A DNA stretch of 64,000 nt from Dechloromonas sp. Dech2017 (GTDB lineage Bacteria; Pseudomonadota; Gammaproteobacteria; Burkholderiales; Rhodocyclaceae), in assembly GCA_009469585.1 (NCBI GenBank), contig SSXW01000017.1:1-64000 (forward strand), given 5' to 3'. Of this stretch, positions 18,794 to 27,780 are shown in pieces. A program made the position numbers and the translations under genes. The notes beneath the pieces are model-generated. The model searched no databases. It was not told the DNA's origin and worked only from the letters and a program-made list of their open reading frames with translations. How positions within the stretch are numbered: position 1 is the first letter of the stretch; every line of letters begins with the position of its first letter.

Positions 18794-19521
18794 GCCGACT
18801 CCTCGGTTTCGATTTGTTCCTCGAAGCGGGCCAGCGAGGCGGCCGGCACGCCCATGATCTGGGCCAGCCAGGGCGGCGGGCTGGCCAGCCGGCCCTGCAG
18901 CTCGGCCAGCACCTCGCGCGCCTTGCCGCCGGCCGGCTTCTTGACCGGATGGACGCCGGCCCGCACCGCCTTGGCGGCCGCCGGGCCGCCGATCGACTGG
19001 ATGTAGACGATCTGGCAGTCGCCGATCAGGGCCGAGCGGGCGGCGTTCTTGTCCTCGGCGGTGTCGGCCTCGACCGTGCTGCGCACGGCGATCAGGCGGA
19101 TCTCGGCGGGACCGACCTGGTAGATCAGGAAGCGTTCGCAGGAGCCGAAATGGCCGTCGAGGTTTTCACCGCGATTGGCGGCGATGGCGACGCGTAGCGA
19201 ACCGGGCATGTCGCCCTCCTGGTAGGCATCGACCCCCGGGAAATCGCTGTGCTCGACGCCCTGGCCCCAGAGTAGGCGGACGGCTTCCTTCAACTGGTCG
19301 CTGCCGACGCCGACGTGGCAGCCCTGCTCGGCGAAATCGCCGGCCAGGTTGTGGCGCAGGTCTTCGACGGTGAGCGTCCCGAGCTTGGCTTCGGTGAGCG
19401 GCGCTTCGAGCTTTTCGATGAGGGCGCCGACCAGGGCGCGGACATCCAGGCCGTTCAGGGCGCGGGCGGCCAGCGCGATGCGCAGGGCCGCTTCGCGGGA
19501 GGCGATAGGGGTTTCCGACAT
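18790..19521 (-). CDS. nifY: NifY, FeMo-cofactor/apodinitrogenase-binding protein
   Basis: A 243-residue protein with an N-terminal helical region like NifY/NafY (LRIALAARALNGLDVRALVGALI) and, from about residue 95, a NifX-type cofactor-binding domain (LRVAIAANRGENLDGHFGSCERFLIYQV; CQIVYIQSIGGPAAAKAVRAGVHPVKK). It binds apo-NifDK and stabilises it for cofactor insertion. Start 19521 has AGGAG 7 bp upstream. It follows the ferredoxin gene after a hairpin-forming spacer. Confidence 0.9.
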   Translation of the reverse strand: MSETPIASREAALRIALAARALNGLDVRALVGALIEKLEAPLTEAKLGTLTVEDLRHNLAGDFAEQGCHVGVGSDQLKEAVRLLWGQGVEHSDFPGVDAYQEGDMPGSLRVAIAANRGENLDGHFGSCERFLIYQVGPAEIRLIAVRSTVEADTAEDKNAARSALIGDCQIVYIQSIGGPAAAKAVRAGVHPVKKPAGGKAREVLAELQGRLASPPPWLAQIMGVPAASLARFEEQIETEESA

Positions 19522-19537
19522 GATGGGCTCCTTTTTT

Positions 19538-19629
19538 AGGATCGAGGATCGAGCTATTAGGATCGAGTGGGCCAAGGCCGCTGGCCGGCCACGGCTTACT
19601 CGATCCCAGGCAACTGGATCCTCGATCCT
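19538..19629 (-). repeat. Intergenic hairpin repeat 1 between ferredoxin and nifY
   Basis: AGGATCGAGGATC (19538-19550) pairs with GATCCTCGATCCT (19617-19629). An inner stem GGATCGAGT/ACTCGATCC and a central GGCC-rich palindrome lie inside it. The same sequence family occurs on the other side of the ferredoxin gene (19856-19940). There is no T-run, so an mRNA stability or processing element is more likely than a terminator. Confidence 0.75.
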
Positions 19630-19633
19630 GCTC

Positions 19634-19825
19634 TTACGCCGGGCTGATGCAGCCCGAGGGGCAGACGTCGACGCACAGCGGGGAATCGTTGTGGCCGTCG
19701 CACTCGGTGCAGGTCGCGGCGTCGATCTTGTAGAAGATCTTGCCGGAGCTGATCGACTTGGTCGGACAGACCGGCTTGCAGTCGCCGCAGGCGGTGCACA
19801 TGTCGGGGTCGATTTTCATTGCCAT
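19634..19825 (-). CDS. 2[4Fe-4S] ferredoxin of the nifHDK operon
   Basis: A 63-residue bacterial-type ferredoxin. The first cluster motif is CTACGDCKPVCP, and the second is CTECDGHNDSPLCVDVCP with the enlarged spacing seen in nif-linked FdxN-type ferredoxins. It may supply electrons for cofactor assembly or to dinitrogenase reductase. It is bracketed by two related hairpin repeats. Confidence 0.92.
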   Translation of the reverse strand: MAMKIDPDMCTACGDCKPVCPTKSISSGKIFYKIDAATCTECDGHNDSPLCVDVCPSGCISPA

Positions 19826-19855
19826 GGTGGTTAGCTCCTAGTTCGTTAGTTGCCT

Positions 19856-19940
19856 AGGATCGAGGTGTTAGCTATTAGTGGGCCGAGGTGGGCGACGGTT
19901 TTCGCCTTTGCTCGATCCTAATAGCTGGATCCTCGATCCT
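19856..19940 (-). repeat. Intergenic hairpin repeat 2 between nifT and ferredoxin
   Basis: AGGATCGAGG (19856-19865) pairs with CCTCGATCCT (19931-19940), and AGCTATTAG (19870-19878) pairs with CTAATAGCT (19918-19926). It shares its arms with repeat 1 (19538-19629), so the ferredoxin gene lies between two copies. Confidence 0.75.
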
Positions 19941-19942
19941 GG

Positions 19943-20170
19943 TCAGTCTTCAGCAGCGCCAAGACGCTTGGCGCGCAGGGAAATGGGCAGGCGTGCCGGT
20001 TTGGCGATGGGGTCGATGAAGTAGGTTCCGCCGTTGTCCAGTTTCAGTTCGCCGCCCCATTTTTCCGGGGTGTCGAATTCGATGGACTCGATCGAAGCTT
20101 CCAGATCGCGCTTCGGAAGGTAGAAAACCAATCCGCCGCTGGCACCTTGCTGGATCATGATGTTGGCCAT
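19943..20170 (-). CDS. nifT: NifT/FixU protein
   Basis: A 75-residue protein with the NifT/FixU pattern: MANIMIQQGASGGLVFYLPK, then ESIEFDTPEKWGGELKLDNGGTYFIDP and the end PARLPISLRAKRL. It is encoded directly downstream of nifK in most proteobacteria. Its role is accessory, and mutants usually have mild phenotypes. A large hairpin separates it from nifK. Confidence 0.93.
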   Translation of the reverse strand: MANIMIQQGASGGLVFYLPKRDLEASIESIEFDTPEKWGGELKLDNGGTYFIDPIAKPARLPISLRAKRLGAAED

Positions 20171-20190
20171 TACAGCTCCCTCTTTTGGCA

Positions 20191-20280
20191 GGGGAAGGGA
20201 GAAGGGTGAAGGGGGATGCCCCCACCCCGGCCCTCCCCCTGTCGGGGGAGGGGGAGCAGCGGCTACCCTTCTCCCTTCCC
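20191..20280. repeat. Long perfect nested hairpin between nifK and nifT
   Basis: A 16-bp perfect outer stem (GGGAAGGGAGAAGGGT, 20192-20207, with its complement at 20265-20280) encloses a 9-bp stem CCCTCCCCC/GGGGGAGGG (20231-20239 and 20244-20252). Purine/pyrimidine asymmetry is strong. It may terminate part of the nifHDK transcripts or protect the upstream mRNA from 3' exonucleases, so that nifHDK are made in excess over nifT and later genes. Confidence 0.85.
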
Positions 20281-20298
20281 TCTTCTCCCTTCCCTTAA

Positions 20299-21867
20299 TT
20301 AACGCACCAGGTCGAAGTTGTAGTCGGTCGTACCCATGCCGATCGTTTCCTTGTCGAGCTGCTCAAGAACGGCGTTGGTCAGCTGGGTGACGACGGACAT
20401 CATGCCTTCGTAGCCCATGGTGGTCTGACGATGCAGGTGATGCCGGTCGAACAGCGGGAAGCCGAGGCGGATCAGCGGTACTTCGAAGGCTTCACCGAGG
20501 TGGCGGGTGTCGCGCTGGATGTACTTGCCGTAGGAGTTGCCGATCAGGAAGTCCGGCTTGTCCGTGAAGCACAGGCTGCGCATGTGCCACAGGTCGTTGC
20601 CCGCATAGACCTTGCCATTGACGCCGAAGGGGCTGGAGGCGAGGAGTTTCTCGGCCTGCTTGGCCCAGCGCTTGCTGCCGTTGTGGGCCAGGATGTGGGT
20701 CGGCTCGGCGCCGCACTCGAGCAGGATCTTGACCATGCCGAGGACGAAGTCGGGGTCGCCGTACAGCGCGAACTTCTTGCCGTGCAGCCAGGCGTGGCTG
20801 TCGGACAGGAGGTCCATGCAGCGGCCGCGTTCCTTGGCCAGCGATTCGGGAATCGGCTTGCCGGTCAGTTCGGAGACCTTCATCAGGAACTCGTCGGTCC
20901 ACTCGACGCCCATCGGGATGTTCAGCTTGGGAATGTCGTGGTTCCACGTGTTCTCGACGAACTTCTTCGTCTTTTCCAGCTGGCCCGGCTGCAGCAGCAG
21001 GGTGGTGATGGCGTTCGGCGCATCCTTCACTTCGTCCATCGTCGTGCCGCCGGCGTACATGCGGAATTCGCCGTCAGCCGGGGTATCGAAGACTTCCGAG
21101 GGATCGGAGAGATAGCTGTAGGAAACGTCCATCTCGCCGAGCATGCGCTTGATGACGGCGAAGTTGCCGAGGTAGGTTTCGAAGCCCGGCACGATGTTGA
21201 CCTTGCCGTTCGAGCCGACCTTCTTGCCGTCCATGGCGTTCAGCGTGAAGTAGCGCAGCACGCCTTCTTCCATGTTGTCCCAGCCGGTGGTGTGCGAACC
21301 GACGAAGGACGGGGTGTGGGCGTAAGGCACCGGGTAATCCTGGGGGATGTTGCCGGCCTTCTTGGTGTTGTTGATGAAGGCGTTGAGGTCGTCACCGATG
21401 ACTTCCGCCATGCAGGTGGTGGACACCGCGATCATGTCCGGCTTGTAGATCGCCTTGGCGTTCTCCAGGCCGTCGATCATGTTCTTCTGGCCGCCGAACA
21501 CGGCTGCGTCCTCGGTCATCGAGTCGGAGACGCAGGAGCACGGTTCCTTGAAGTGGCGGTTGAAGTAGGTGCGGAAGTAGGCGACGCAGCCTTGCGAGCC
21601 ATGCACGTAGGGCAGGGTCTTGTGGAAGCCCGAGGCGCAGAGGACGGCGCCGAGCGGCTGGCAGGCCTTGGCCGGATCGACGGTCAGGGCTTCGCGTTGG
21701 AAGTTGAGATCCTGGTATTCCTTCGAGGTGGTCCATACGAAGGTATCCCACACTTTGTCCGGGGCGTGCATCTCTTCGAATTGCTGACGCTTTTCGGTCA
21801 GGTTCTTCTTGTAGTCGTCGTCGCGGAACAGCGGGTAACAGGGCTTGATGTTGTCAGCGGTTTGCAT
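20299..21867 (-). CDS. nifK: Nitrogenase MoFe protein beta subunit
   Basis: 522 residues. P-cluster ligands are recognisable as Cys in CQPLGAVLC, HGSQGCVAYFR and STTCMAEVIGDD. The N-terminal extension (YPLFRDDDYKKNLTEKRQQFE), which wraps the alpha subunit, is present as in Azotobacter-type enzymes. NifDK reduces N2 using electrons from NifH. Start 21867 has AAGGAG 8 bp upstream. It lies 71 bp after nifD. Confidence 0.99.
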   Translation of the reverse strand: MQTADNIKPCYPLFRDDDYKKNLTEKRQQFEEMHAPDKVWDTFVWTTSKEYQDLNFQREALTVDPAKACQPLGAVLCASGFHKTLPYVHGSQGCVAYFRTYFNRHFKEPCSCVSDSMTEDAAVFGGQKNMIDGLENAKAIYKPDMIAVSTTCMAEVIGDDLNAFINNTKKAGNIPQDYPVPYAHTPSFVGSHTTGWDNMEEGVLRYFTLNAMDGKKVGSNGKVNIVPGFETYLGNFAVIKRMLGEMDVSYSYLSDPSEVFDTPADGEFRMYAGGTTMDEVKDAPNAITTLLLQPGQLEKTKKFVENTWNHDIPKLNIPMGVEWTDEFLMKVSELTGKPIPESLAKERGRCMDLLSDSHAWLHGKKFALYGDPDFVLGMVKILLECGAEPTHILAHNGSKRWAKQAEKLLASSPFGVNGKVYAGNDLWHMRSLCFTDKPDFLIGNSYGKYIQRDTRHLGEAFEVPLIRLGFPLFDRHHLHRQTTMGYEGMMSVVTQLTNAVLEQLDKETIGMGTTDYNFDLVR

Positions 21868-21938
21868 TGCTAGCTCCTTGCCCGTACCGCTCATTCGCGG
21901 TCACGGGCGCAAGGTTGAGGATTTGCCAATCAATAAGC

Positions 21939-23408
21939 TCAGGCGGCCTTCTTCACTTCTTCGGCGGCCTTCTTCCAGGGCGGAACGAGGTTGCCGAAGA
22001 CCGGGCTGGACAGGGCGATGTCCATGTCGCGGGCGAAGATGGCGAAGCCGTCGTAGCCGTGGTAGGGGCCGGAGTAGTCCCAGGAGTGCATCTGGCGCAG
22101 GGGAATGCCCATCTTCTGGAAGATGTACTTTTCCTTGATGCCGGAGCCGACCATGTCGGGCTTGAGCTTCTTGACGAACTCCTCCAGTTCGAAACCGGTG
22201 ACGTCGTCGTAGAGCAGGGTGGCGTCGCCCATTTCCTTGATCGTGCGGTCGTAGTCGTCGTTGTGGCCGAACTCGTAGCCGGTGCCGATGACTTCCATGC
22301 CGAGATCCTCGTAGGCGCCGATCACGTGACGCGGACGCAGGCCACCGACGTAGAGCATGACCTTCTTGCCTTCGAGGCGCGGCCGGTACTTGGCGATGAT
22401 GGCGTCCATCATCGGCTGGTAGCGGGCGATGACGGCCTCGGTCTTTTCCTTGATGGAATCGTCGAAGAAGGCGGCGATCTTGCGCAGCGACTCGATGATC
22501 TTGGTCGGGCCGAAGAAGTTGTACTCGATGTACGGGATGCCGTACTTCTCTTCCATGTGGCGCGAGATGTAGTTCATCGAGCGGTAGCAGTGCAGCAGGT
22601 TCAGCTTGACGCGCGGCGAGTTCATCATCTCGGCGATGGTGCCGTCGCCGGACCACTGGGAAACGACGCGCAGGCCCATTTCCTCGAGGATGATGCGGGT
22701 TGCCCAGGCATCTCCGCCGATGTTGTAGTCGCCGATGATGGCCACGTCGTAGGGGGTGCCTTCGAAGGGCTGGCCGTCGCGTTTGTCGAGCACCCAGTCA
22801 CGGATGGCGTCGTTGGCGATGTGGTGGCCGAGCGACTGCGAGACGCCGCGGAAACCTTCGCAGCGGACCGGCACGACCGGCTTGTCGATGGCCTTGGCAG
22901 CCTTCTTGGAGACCGACTCGATGTCGTCGCCGATCAGGCCGATCGGGCATTCGGACTGGACCGAGATACCCTTGTTGAGCGGGAAGAGCTCTTCGATTTC
23001 CTCGATCAGCTTGGCCAGCTTCTTGTCGCCGCCGAAGACGATGTCCTTTTCCTGGAAGTCCGAGGTGAAGTTCATCGTGCCGAAGGTGTCGACGCCGGTG
23101 GTGCCGACGTAGTAGTTACGGCGACCGGCGCGGGAATACTGGCCGCAGCCTACCGGGCCGTGCGAGATGTGGATCATGTCCTTGATCGGACCCCAGACCA
23201 CGCCCTTGGAACCGGCGTAGGCACAACCGCGGATGGTCATCACGCCGGGCAGGGACTTGCGGTTGGAAGTGATGCACTTCTTCGATTGTTCGATGGTTTG
23301 ATCGTTGACCGCCAGGTGCTTGGTGCGGTCCTTCTTGGCTTTTTCCGGATAAACCTCAAGCACCTCGGCGATGAGGGCATCGGTTTCTTCGCGAGACAGA
23401 GTCGTCAT
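21939..23408 (-). CDS. nifD: Nitrogenase MoFe protein alpha subunit
   Basis: 489 residues. P-cluster cysteines are in [21 protein letters not shown] and [11 protein letters not shown]. FeMo-co ligands are Cys in [14 protein letters not shown] and His in [16 protein letters not shown], and the cofactor-pocket histidine (His195 in Azotobacter) can be assigned in [17 protein letters not shown]. Start 23408 follows an AGGAGG-type site. Classical Mo-type NifD, with no frameshift. Confidence 0.99.
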   Translation of the reverse strand: MTTLSREETDALIAEVLEVYPEKAKKDRTKHLAVNDQTIEQSKKCITSNRKSLPGVMTIRGCAYAGSKGVVWGPIKDMIHISHGPVGCGQYSRAGRRNYYVGTTGVDTFGTMNFTSDFQEKDIVFGGDKKLAKLIEEIEELFPLNKGISVQSECPIGLIGDDIESVSKKAAKAIDKPVVPVRCEGFRGVSQSLGHHIANDAIRDWVLDKRDGQPFEGTPYDVAIIGDYNIGGDAWATRIILEEMGLRVVSQWSGDGTIAEMMNSPRVKLNLLHCYRSMNYISRHMEEKYGIPYIEYNFFGPTKIIESLRKIAAFFDDSIKEKTEAVIARYQPMMDAIIAKYRPRLEGKKVMLYVGGLRPRHVIGAYEDLGMEVIGTGYEFGHNDDYDRTIKEMGDATLLYDDVTGFELEEFVKKLKPDMVGSGIKEKYIFQKMGIPLRQMHSWDYSGPYHGYDGFAIFARDMDIALSSPVFGNLVPPWKKAAEEVKKAA

Positions 23409-23501
23409 TTTTTCCTCCTGACGCCGCCACCAATCTGTGGCCGGCGTACTGGTTGAAAGTGGCGGGAAGGCTGGGCGCCCCCCCGCCGTGTCTTGCACAA
23501 C

Positions 23502-24410
<909 letters not shown>

Positions 24411-24463
24411 TTAGTCTGTCAGTCGATTTGCGAAAGAATCATTGAGAGTCGCACCTCACCTTC

Positions 24464-24479
24464 TGCACGTAACGTGCCA
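24464..24479 (-). promoter_or_regulatory. Sigma54 -24/-12 promoter of nifHDK
   Basis: The minus strand reads TGGCAC-GTTAC-GTGCA, with GG and GC spaced by exactly 10 bp. The -12 box is GTGC rather than TTGC, a known variant. The predicted start lies near 24453. Confidence 0.85.
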
Positions 24480-24514
24480 GGTCGACTGGCAGACTCCAAG
24501 TTATTGAATCGGCA

Positions 24515-25462
24515 ATGAAAATCGAAAATTTGACGGTTTCGGCCAGGGTCGATGGATGCGACAATTCCCCTATGCTTTGTAGGGGTGACGACAAGGCCGA
24601 CGCTTTCCCGGTCAGCCGCCTGCCGCCGGCCGTGGCGACCGACAAGGCCTCGCTGCCGCGCCAGGTGCGCCTGCCCATCAACCGCTGCAACCTGCCGGCC
24701 GTCGTGCTCGGCAGCCTGACCTTCCAGCGCTACCCGACGCCGCTGCTGCTCGATGGCGTCGCCGAACTGCACCGCGATCTCTTCCGCCGCCTCAACTGCG
24801 CCCCGGCCGCCGAGCGGGCGGCCGTCTTCCGCGACTACCTGACCGTGCATTTCCGGCTCGAACGGCCGGAGGACATGGGCCTCGGCGGCCAGCCGCGCGG
24901 CCGCTCGAAAAGCCGGGCCAAGGCCAACTACGAGCGCATGATCCGCGGCTGGAGCTTCGATTCCGACAGCCGCGAGGGGGCGGTTCTCAAGGGCTGGGTC
25001 GAGTCGCGCTTCGGGCTGATGGCGCGCTACCACGGCCAGCCGCTGCGCAATCCGGCCGACGACGCCTACAGCCGCTACCAGGCGATGCGCTCGCAGGGGC
25101 TGTACGGCACCAATGCGCTGGAGGCCCAGCTCGACCTGGTCTACGCCTTCTGCCAGCAGGAGCTGACGCTGCGCCACCCGGGCGCCCGCCACGTCACCCT
25201 CTACCGCGGCGTCAACCGCATGGCCGACCACGAGGTGCTGGCCAAGGGGGAGGGCGGCCGCCACGTCATCCTGCTCAACAACATCAGTTCCTTCACCTGC
25301 AGCCGCGAACGGGCCTGTGAGTTCGGCGACTACATCCTGACGGTGAACGTGCCGCTGACCAAGGTCTTCTTCCAGTGCGGCCTGTTGCCCGGCGTGCTGC
25401 AGGGCGAAGACGAGTTCCTGGTGATCGGCGGCGTGGTCGATGTCACGTTGTCTACTTTGTAA
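24515..25462 (+). CDS. draT: DraT, NAD+-dinitrogen-reductase ADP-ribosyltransferase
   Basis: 315 residues from the first ATG, or 296 if ATG 24572 is used; neither start has a strong ribosome site. The protein transfers ADP-ribose from NAD+ to the NifH arginine when ammonia or darkness/energy signals arrive. Landmarks are INRCNLPAVVLGSLTFQ, Arg in LYRGVNRMADHEVL, Ser in NNISSFTCSRERACEFGD and Glu in GEDEFLVIGG, consistent with an R-S-E transferase triad. Divergent from nifH. The partner hydrolase draG is 11 kb away. Confidence 0.95.
   Translation: MKIENLTVSARVDGCDNSPMLCRGDDKADAFPVSRLPPAVATDKASLPRQVRLPINRCNLPAVVLGSLTFQRYPTPLLLDGVAELHRDLFRRLNCAPAAERAAVFRDYLTVHFRLERPEDMGLGGQPRGRSKSRAKANYERMIRGWSFDSDSREGAVLKGWVESRFGLMARYHGQPLRNPADDAYSRYQAMRSQGLYGTNALEAQLDLVYAFCQQELTLRHPGARHVTLYRGVNRMADHEVLAKGEGGRHVILLNNISSFTCSRERACEFGDYILTVNVPLTKVFFQCGLLPGVLQGEDEFLVIGGVVDVTLSTL
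24578..24593. promoter_or_regulatory. NifA upstream activator site for nifH, inside the draT 5' region
   Basis: TGTAGGGGTGACGACA fits TGT-N10-ACA but only its right half matches the extended CGACA arm. It lies about 100 bp upstream of the nifH -24 box. It is within or just after the draT start, depending on which draT start codon is used. Confidence 0.75.
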
Positions 25463-25483
25463 GGGGCGCCAGGCCCGTTAGCC

Positions 25484-25498
25484 TGGCACGGCAGTTGC
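25484..25498 (+). promoter_or_regulatory. Sigma54 -24/-12 promoter
   Basis: TGGCAC-GGCAG-TTGC is a perfect consensus element 22 bp after draT, with predicted start near 25510, ahead of the small acidic protein and SagB-type genes. I found no TGT-N10-ACA site in the upstream 200 bp, so the activator may bind a degenerate site, or the nifH-side site may be shared. Confidence 0.8.
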
Positions 25499-25572
25499 GG
25501 AGTTTTGGGAAACTGTCTGGATCGCGTCAGCTTTCCGACAATCCGTGACCTTCCCTCGTGCCGGAGTTTCCG

Positions 25573-25848
25573 ATGAATCCCTCTCCCGCTACTCCCACCA
25601 CCCTAGACCGCAGCGGCCAGTCCGTCGGGCTGGGCGACCGGGTGCGCATCCTCGACGTGACGACCGACCCCGACATGGACGATGACGATCGCGACATGTT
25701 TGTCGACATGATCGGCTCGGTGTGCGAGGTCGAGCGCATCGACGCCGAGGGTGCGGCCTGGGTGGCGATCTGGTGGAACGGCTTCGACGGGCCGTTGCTG
25801 ACCACGGTCGGCCTGGCGCCGGCGCAGATGGACAAGGTGGCAGGCTGA
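25573..25848 (+). CDS. Small acidic protein of a sigma54-controlled operon
   Basis: 91 residues, with a beta-rich core SVGLGDRVRILDVTTDPDMD...MIGSVCEVERIDAEGAAWVAIWWNGFDGP that looks like a small SH3-like barrel (similar in style to NifZ-type domains) and an acidic loop DDDDRD. GGAG lies 7 bp before the ATG. Function unknown. It is the first gene after a consensus sigma54 promoter, so it is very probably expressed under nitrogen fixation. Confidence 0.7.
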   Translation: MNPSPATPTTLDRSGQSVGLGDRVRILDVTTDPDMDDDDRDMFVDMIGSVCEVERIDAEGAAWVAIWWNGFDGPLLTTVGLAPAQMDKVAG

Positions 25849-25923
25849 GTGGCGCCGCTCGTACCCGACAGCGCTTCGCCGGGGCATGATGGCGCATCGA
25901 CCGCTGTCCATCACCTGCCGACC

Positions 25924-27597
25924 ATGAAAGAAAACGACGCCCCGAAGGCATCCTCCGAACTGCCCGCCGACCACGGCAGCGCGGTATTGCGCGCCTACCA
26001 TGCGCGGACCAAGCACCGCCTCGACGGCTACGCCGAAGGCCCCGGCCAGCTCGACTGGGATGCCCAGCCGGCGGCCTTCCGCCATTATCCCGGGGCGCCG
26101 GTGGTCGACTTGCCGCTGGCCGCCGGGCGTTTCGAGCGTCGCTACGGTCAACTGGAAAAACCGCCCGAAAATGAAATTTTGCCCGACGCGGCCAGCCTCG
26201 GCGCCCTGCTCGAACTGGCCCTCGGCGTCTCGGCCTGGAAAAGCTGGGGGCCGAACCGCTGGGCGCTGCGCTGCAACCCGTCCTCCGGCAACCTGCACCC
26301 GGTCGAGGCCTACGTGCTGGCCAGCGGCGTTGCCGGCATCGCCGACGGCGTGCACCACTACGACCCGGAGGACCACGCCCTCGAAGGCCGCGCCCTGAGT
26401 CCGGCGGCCGGCGCGGCACCGTGGCTGGCCGTCGGCCTGAGCAGCGTCATGTGGCGCGAGGCCTGGAAATACGGCGAGCGCGCCTTCCGCTACTGCCAGC
26501 TCGATGTCGGCCACGCCGTCGGGGCCCTGGCCTATGCCGCCGCCGTGCTCGGCTGGAAAATTCGGCCGCTGGCCATGGCCGGCCAGCCGCTCGCTCACTG
26601 TCTGGGGCTGGACCGGCCGGACGATTTCCCGCCGTCGCGCTATGCCTTCACCGAAAACGAGGAGCCGGAAATCCTGCTCGCCGTGCACGCCCCCGGCCTG
26701 CACGCCGTGCCCGATGCCGCCGCCCTGGTCGCCTGGCTGGCCGGTGCCGGCTGGCAGGGCAGGCCGAGCCGCATCGACCCGTCGCCCGGCTACCGCTGGC
26801 CGGTCATCGACCAGGCGGCGGCGGCCAGCACGGTGCCGGGGTTGCTGCCGGCAGCGCCGGTTTTTGCCGATCTGCCCCCGCTGGCGTCGCATCCGACGCC
26901 AGCCGGCGCCGCCGAATTGATCCGCCAGCGGCGCAGCGCCCAGCGCTTCAACCCGCGCTGCAGCCTGCCCAAGGCCGCCTTCTACCGCCTGCTCGACGCC
27001 GTGCTGCCCCGCCGCCAGGCGCCGTGGACCGCCCAGGAAGGCGCGCCGCGCATCCATCTGCTGCTCTTCGTGCTGCGCGTGGACGGCCTGCCCAGCGGCC
27101 TCTACCTGCTGCCCCGCACGGCCGCCGCCGCGGCCGAGCTGCCGGGCCTGATGACGGCCGGCGAAGTGCCGTCCACGCCGCGCCCGGTGGTCGATTTCGA
27201 CGCCGATTGCCCGGCCCACCTCGGCCTCGTCCAGCTCGCCGAGGTGCCGCTGCCGACGCTGCAACGCATCGCCCGCACGGTGTCCTGCCACCAGGACATT
27301 GCCGCCACCAGCGCCTTCTCGCTCGGCATGCTCGGCGAATTCACGGCGGCCACCGCCGACGGCCACGGCTACCGGGTGCTGCTGCGCGAAGCCGGCCTGC
27401 TCGGCCAGGCGCTCTACCTCGAAGCCGAGGCGGCCGGCGTGCGCGGCACCGGCATCGGCTGCTTCTTCGACGACGCCGTACACCAGACCTTCGGCCTGGC
27501 CGACGGGCGCTACCAGAGCGTCTATCACTTCACCGTCGGCACGCCGGTGGTCGACGACCGCATCGAAACCGGCCCGCCTTACCCGCAACGCTATTAG
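25924..27597 (+). CDS. SagB-type dehydrogenase with two nitroreductase-like domains
   Basis: 557 residues. The first domain (from about residue 50) has the SagB signature KSWGPNRWALRCNPSSGNLHPVEAYV. The second begins near residue 335 with LIRQRRSAQRFNPRCSLP and carries TSAFSLGMLGEF and the GCFFDDAVHQTFGL end motif. Such FMN proteins oxidise azolines in peptide modification clusters, but stand-alone double-domain forms are common and unassigned. The start at ATG 25924 is a choice: a GTG at 25849 directly after the previous stop is possible, though residues there look non-coding. A motif-like repeat lies at about 26140-26185. Confidence 0.8.
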   Translation: MKENDAPKASSELPADHGSAVLRAYHARTKHRLDGYAEGPGQLDWDAQPAAFRHYPGAPVVDLPLAAGRFERRYGQLEKPPENEILPDAASLGALLELALGVSAWKSWGPNRWALRCNPSSGNLHPVEAYVLASGVAGIADGVHHYDPEDHALEGRALSPAAGAAPWLAVGLSSVMWREAWKYGERAFRYCQLDVGHAVGALAYAAAVLGWKIRPLAMAGQPLAHCLGLDRPDDFPPSRYAFTENEEPEILLAVHAPGLHAVPDAAALVAWLAGAGWQGRPSRIDPSPGYRWPVIDQAAAASTVPGLLPAAPVFADLPPLASHPTPAGAAELIRQRRSAQRFNPRCSLPKAAFYRLLDAVLPRRQAPWTAQEGAPRIHLLLFVLRVDGLPSGLYLLPRTAAAAAELPGLMTAGEVPSTPRPVVDFDADCPAHLGLVQLAEVPLPTLQRIARTVSCHQDIAATSAFSLGMLGEFTAATADGHGYRVLLREAGLLGQALYLEAEAAGVRGTGIGCFFDDAVHQTFGLADGRYQSVYHFTVGTPVVDDRIETGPPYPQRY

Positions 27598-27768
27598 TGG
27601 TCAGCTTCGCAATTTACGGAACATGAAAGCTTGTCTTTGCCCCGCTGGCGTTGTTGCTCATCCTCGCGATAGCTTCGGCTATCGCTGCCAGGGTTTGCCA
27701 CTTCGGCGCCTAGCCAGCGGGCCAAATCCATCGCTTTCATTCCGTTCCGCCAATTACGAAGCAGACCA
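27598..27768. repeat. MITE-like palindromic element with ~33-bp terminal inverted repeats
   Basis: The left end starts TGGTCAGCTTCGCAATTTAC and reaches ATGAAAGC. The right end is its imperfect complement, ending CGAAGCAGACCA. Inside are a second inverted pair (CCCGCTGGC with GCCAGCGGG) and a central GATAGC-TTCG-GCTATC tetraloop hairpin, so the entire 171 bp can fold into one stem. It carries no gene and abuts the stop of the SagB-type gene. Confidence 0.8.
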
Positions 27769-27780
27769 CAAGGAAAAACC

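Noticed and set aside
25849-25923. GTG start giving a 25-residue extension of the SagB-type protein
   Set aside because: The extension is not protein-like for this family. ATG 25924 is preferred, though neither start has a strong ribosome site.
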